Shown: one piece after another, positions 6,987 to 10,093 of the stretch
Numbering within the stretch: the first letter of the stretch is position 1
How the letters are laid out: each line of letters begins with the position of its first letter
Assembly: GCA_024635465.1 (NCBI GenBank)
Contig: JAGXIS010000027.1
Coordinates: 1 to 10,093, forward strand
Source of the DNA: Bacteroidota bacterium
GTDB lineage: Bacteria > Bacteroidota > Rhodothermia > Balneolales > Balneolaceae
Reading direction: 5' to 3'
DNA: 10,093 nt
Program-made: the position numbers and the translations under genes
The notes under the pieces: generated by a model
The model's input: the letters and a program-made list of their open reading frames with translations, nothing else
The model's database searches: none
Told to the model about the DNA's origin: nothing

Positions 6987-9281
6987 ATGTTCAGATCTGC
7001 CACTTTACTTTTTTTCTTATTCATTTATGCTGTCAATGTACAGTCACAAAATTGGGATTATGAAAAATACCCGGATAGAAATGTAATCTTCACACATCTT
7101 GACGCTGATATTCAATTATCAGAAGACCCTATGATTTTGGGAGATATCATCTATACGGCAAGTGTAATGAGGGAGTCAGTAGATACCATCAGCTTTAATG
7201 CAGTGGGCTTGAATATAATATCAGTGGAGGTTAACGGTAGACCCATCAATCACCGATTTCGTAATAATGATCTCATTGTTGAATTGGAAGAGAGTTATGA
7301 GAGGAGTGAGGTTATTCAAATAAGAATTCAATATGATTCGAACCCTAATTTCGGAATTCATCAGAATGCAAATGGGACGATTTGGTCATCGTTACTGCCA
7401 AATTCCATACAACATTGGATGCCTGTTTTTGAATACCCGGGTGTTTCACTTACTGCTGATTTAGTCTTTACACACTCTTCAGATTTGTCAGTAGTAGCCA
7501 ACGGCCGAAAGGGTGAAGTTGAAATAATTAGTGTTAATGATTCTGTAACCAGGTTTAGTTCAAATGTAGCTATACCCATAACTGGGATTTCATTTGTTGC
7601 TAGTGATTTTTCAAATTCAATAAACACAATTAGTTCCGGTGTGCCGGAATTTGGCAGAAGAGGCGATCCTCAAATTCATATATATTCAGAGAATGAATAC
7701 CCCGGGCTTGAGTTACTTCTTGATCACGCGGTTCAGACATATCGTTCAGTCGAAGAATTTGTATCAGTTCAATATCCATTCAGAGATCTTCATTTTGTGA
7801 TACTGGAAGATGACCACTTAGAGGTCAAAAACTACGGTGCAGGTATCATTTATTTGTATATGAACAGAGGGGATCTCAGATATCAAATAGAAAGATCCGT
7901 TACAGCCCAATGGGCAGGAATATACCTAAGAGAGCATCAGTGGGCCAATCCTGATGCCATTTTGTTTATACAGTCTACTATCATGAATGAACTTTTTGAA
8001 AGTGATAAAAGTAAAAATGATACTGACTTAGAGCCATATCATAAACTATCTGATAATGAACTTTTCAAATGGACACATTTCCTGACGTTAGAAGATTCTG
8101 AGGAATTAAGGAGTGATTTTTCGATGATAAAAGAGTCGCTGTTTAATAGTGGAATGTTGACGTTGGATTGGGATCAACTCTCATTAAAGCTCTATAATGA
8201 GTCAGGCAGAAATTATTTTAATGGTGTTGAACTCAATGAATTTAGCGAAGAGGAGCCTTCTTATTCTGAATATTCAGTAAATATTGAATGGGATGAAATC
8301 GAAAACAGACTGGATGTATACTTTGAATCTGAGCAAAACCCGATTAATGAACTCGTAACACTTGAACTGGTAGAAGTCAATATATCAGGACAGAAAGTTC
8401 ATGAATTATCATTTACCGGTGAAAGTGATGGTGTAGTGGTTACTGTTTCCTCATCAGTCGAATATGTTAAATTTAATAGCATTGATAGGCAGGATTTAAT
8501 TTTGAATGTCAACAAACCATTTCTTTTTTGGATTGCACAACTAAGAACCGATCCTGATCCTGAAAAGAGAATAGAAGCTGCAAAAGGGCTATCTGATATT
8601 CGTGATAATCCTGATCTACAACTAGCACTTAATGATATTTTAAGAACAGAATCCAATCCGCAGGTATATGCTGAGATCATAAGATCTATATCAGAACTAA
8701 CCGATGGTGCAGCCGGAACAGAAGAGCGTTTTATTCAAAACTCATCGAATGACCAACATCAAGACGTTCAATTAGCTGCTGTAGATGCTTTAGCCAACTA
8801 TCCGGTAAACGAAAGAGTCATTGGAAGACTGAATTCAATTATTACGCAAACAAACAGTGAAAAATTACGGATACAGGCCGTTAAATCACTAGCTTCGATT
8901 ACAAATGCAGAACGCTTTGGTGTTCTGACCCGTAACTTAGTGACCCGGGAAAGAGTGTTAAATCAAGTTCCATTAATTCTGAATGAATTGGCTGAAAAAG
9001 GAGAAGTTTCTTTGGCTGTAGAATTAGCAGATTCATTTCTAGCCGATACGTTTCCATACATTGTCAGGCTTCATTCACTAAAGATTATTCAAAATTATGA
9101 TCAATCCTCATCAAACTGGATGAACCGCCTTCCCGGGTTACTTGCAGACTCACATCCCGGTATTAGATTGGCAGCTACTGAAAGCTTAAGTATAGTTAGC
9201 AGTCAACAGAGAAATAGCTTAATTAGCACAGCTATTGAAAATGAATACGACGAGAGAGTGAGAATCAGATTAAACAATTAA
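6987..9281 (+). CDS. Secreted M1-aminopeptidase-like protein with degenerate active site and HEAT-like repeats
   Basis: The protein has 764 residues with a Sec signal peptide (residues 1 to about 19, hydrophobic TLLFFLFIYAV, likely cut near VQS). I chose the ATG at 6987 because it places the signal peptide at the N-terminus and lies 4 bases after the hisN stop; an in-frame ATG at 6945 would add 14 polar residues inside hisN. Residues 30 to 210 look like the M1 N-terminal beta domain, with IQHWMPVFEYPG (142-153) in place of the usual RHWFPC-D-P block and SVVANG (168-173). The exopeptidase motif G-x-M-E-N reads EVKN (279-282), and HExxHQW reads RSVTAQW (303-309), with Leu where the third zinc ligand should be. 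The helical part that follows is short, then comes a beta-sandwich (about 425-500) and HEAT-like helical repeats (about 520-764). It is probably not a peptidase, but a periplasmic or surface scaffold or binding protein. Exact function unknown. Confidence 0.75.
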   Translation: MFRSATLLFFLFIYAVNVQSQNWDYEKYPDRNVIFTHLDADIQLSEDPMILGDIIYTASVMRESVDTISFNAVGLNIISVEVNGRPINHRFRNNDLIVELEESYERSEVIQIRIQYDSNPNFGIHQNANGTIWSSLLPNSIQHWMPVFEYPGVSLTADLVFTHSSDLSVVANGRKGEVEIISVNDSVTRFSSNVAIPITGISFVASDFSNSINTISSGVPEFGRRGDPQIHIYSENEYPGLELLLDHAVQTYRSVEEFVSVQYPFRDLHFVILEDDHLEVKNYGAGIIYLYMNRGDLRYQIERSVTAQWAGIYLREHQWANPDAILFIQSTIMNELFESDKSKNDTDLEPYHKLSDNELFKWTHFLTLEDSEELRSDFSMIKESLFNSGMLTLDWDQLSLKLYNESGRNYFNGVELNEFSEEEPSYSEYSVNIEWDEIENRLDVYFESEQNPINELVTLELVEVNISGQKVHELSFTGESDGVVVTVSSSVEYVKFNSIDRQDLILNVNKPFLFWIAQLRTDPDPEKRIEAAKGLSDIRDNPDLQLALNDILRTESNPQVYAEIIRSISELTDGAAGTEERFIQNSSNDQHQDVQLAAVDALANYPVNERVIGRLNSIITQTNSEKLRIQAVKSLASITNAERFGVLTRNLVTRERVLNQVPLILNELAEKGEVSLAVELADSFLADTFPYIVRLHSLKIIQNYDQSSSNWMNRLPGLLADSHPGIRLAATESLSIVSSQQRNSLISTAIENEYDERVRIRLNN

Positions 9282-9293
9282 TTTTTCCTTAAA

Positions 9294-9344
9294 ATGTGAA
9301 CTAAACTTCAATTATCTCAGGCATATTTGAAGTTGAGTTCACAT
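9294..9344. terminator. Long stem-loop between convergent genes, bidirectional terminator candidate
   Basis: Arms 9294-9311 and 9327-9344 pair over 18 positions with one A-G mismatch (9303/9335). Past a T-T mismatch, three more pairs (9313-9315 with 9323-9325) close a 7-base loop. It fills the 77-base gap between the ends of two convergent genes. On the plus strand it is followed by T-rich sequence (catttgtttctgtttt), on the minus strand by a TTTT run. The stem is AT-rich and has no clean U-tract, so it may be a bidirectional terminator or an mRNA-stabilising 3' hairpin. Confidence 0.6.
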
Positions 9345-9358
9345 CATTTGTTTCTGTT

Positions 9359-10093
9359 TTAGGATTGTTTAATCCATTTAAATATATCTTTGTAACTTGC
9401 TGTAGAGCCATAGCTTAAAATGCCTACCTTATAAATTTTAGAGCTAATCCACATGGTTCCAGCAAATGTAATAATCATTAGAATGATTGCTGTTGCGATT
9501 TGCCAGAAAGGAACTTCAGTTATAGCAATTCTAGTGACCATTAGAATGGGAGCGAAGAATGGGATCATAGAACTTACTACCGAGAGAATACTATCCGGGC
9601 TTCTCCATGCGTGAAACATAATGAAATAGGCGATAAATATTGGAGCTGCTACAGGCATCATTAACTGCTGAGTATCTGTTTCAGAATCAGCGGCAGACCC
9701 TATTGCGGCAAACAGAGAGCTATACAATAGATATCCCAGAATAAAAAATATTACAAAATAGACAATCAAAGAGGGAGGAATAGTAGGAAGATCCAGAAAT
9801 GCAGGAAGTTCCGCTTCAGCTGCTGCTAAATCACCACCCATTGGTGAGGAGGTGTCCATCATTGACATCGCTAATGGCCCTGCAATGGCTGATAAACCCG
9901 CAAATGTAATAATCCATATACCGAATTGAGTAATAGCCAATGCACCCACACCTGCCATTTTACCTGTTAATAACTCAATCGGTTTCACTGAGGAGGCAAT
10001 GACCTCTACTATACGGTTTGTTTTTTCTTCAATAACTCCCCTTGTGACATATCCACCATAGCTGAAGATGGAGATGAAGATTATTATTCCTAA
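9359..10093 (-). CDS. ABC-2 type transporter permease (NatB-like), C-terminal part
   Basis: This is the last 244 residues of an ABC exporter membrane subunit; the 5' end lies beyond the right edge. The frame is open to position 10093, and its first visible part contains the family block SYGGYVTRGVIEEKTNRI, followed by EVIASSVKPIELLTGK. That block is typical of the NatB / COG1668 group (sodium, drug or unknown-substrate export). About five or six hydrophobic segments follow, including ITQFGIWIITFAGLSAIAG, LIVYFVIFFILGYLLYSSLF and IATAIILMIITFAGTMWI. The end, IYKVGILSYG, is also typical of the family. The ATP-binding partner is not in the window and would be expected upstream, past 10093. The substrate cannot be told from the sequence. 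The gene is convergent with the secreted M1-like gene. Confidence 0.88.
   Translation of the reverse strand, partial: LGIIIFISIFSYGGYVTRGVIEEKTNRIVEVIASSVKPIELLTGKMAGVGALAITQFGIWIITFAGLSAIAGPLAMSMMDTSSPMGGDLAAAEAELPAFLDLPTIPPSLIVYFVIFFILGYLLYSSLFAAIGSAADSETDTQQLMMPVAAPIFIAYFIMFHAWRSPDSILSVVSSMIPFFAPILMVTRIAITEVPFWQIATAIILMIITFAGTMWISSKIYKVGILSYGSTASYKDIFKWIKQS

Noticed and set aside
9359..9988. GTG at 9988 as the start of the permease.
   Set aside because: The same frame stays open upstream to the window edge and encodes the conserved GVIEEKTNRI block, so the gene is cut by the window and does not start here.
1..10093. Mobile elements, CRISPR arrays, tRNA or rRNA genes, toxin-antitoxin pairs or defence islands.
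   Set aside because: No direct-repeat arrays, transposase motifs or RNA gene signatures were seen; all long frames are accounted for by the genes listed.

Overview
The window is AT-rich bacterial chromosome with tightly packed, mostly housekeeping genes. Start codons lack convincing Shine-Dalgarno sequences. The argB promoter candidate has the TTTG / TAnnTTTG form known from Bacteroidota, and the helicase and secreted-protein styles also fit that group. I infer a member of the Bacteroidota/Balneolota/Rhodothermota supergroup; this rests on style, not on a marker gene.

Layout. Positions 1-1314 (minus) hold the N-terminal 438 residues of a UvrD/PcrA-type superfamily 1 helicase that runs off the left edge. 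Positions 1482-5985 (minus) hold a four-gene arginine cluster, transcribed argB, argD, argC, argJ. Positions 5986-6202 are a divergent control region. On the plus strand follow a histidinol-phosphatase-like gene (hisN, 6203-6982) and, 4 bases later, a secreted protein of 764 residues (6987-9281). A long stem-loop (9294-9344) separates that gene from a convergent ABC-2 type permease (9359-10093, minus), whose 5' end lies outside the window.

How the genes work together. ArgB, ArgD, ArgC and ArgJ turn N-acetylglutamate into ornithine. ArgB phosphorylates, ArgC reduces, ArgD transaminates, and ArgJ moves the acetyl group from acetylornithine back to glutamate, which is the acetyl-recycling route. 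No argA, argE, argF, argG, argH or argR is visible. HisN would supply the dephosphorylation step of histidine synthesis, so both sides of the divergent region appear to serve amino-acid synthesis.

Most notable. The secreted protein keeps an M1 aminopeptidase (gluzincin) scaffold with C-terminal HEAT-like repeats, but both zinc-binding histidines, the catalytic glutamate of HExxH, the third zinc ligand and the glutamate of the exopeptidase motif all look replaced. It reads as a pseudo-peptidase. No mobile element, CRISPR array, tRNA or rRNA was seen, and no gene-free stretch exceeds 300 bases (the longest is 217).
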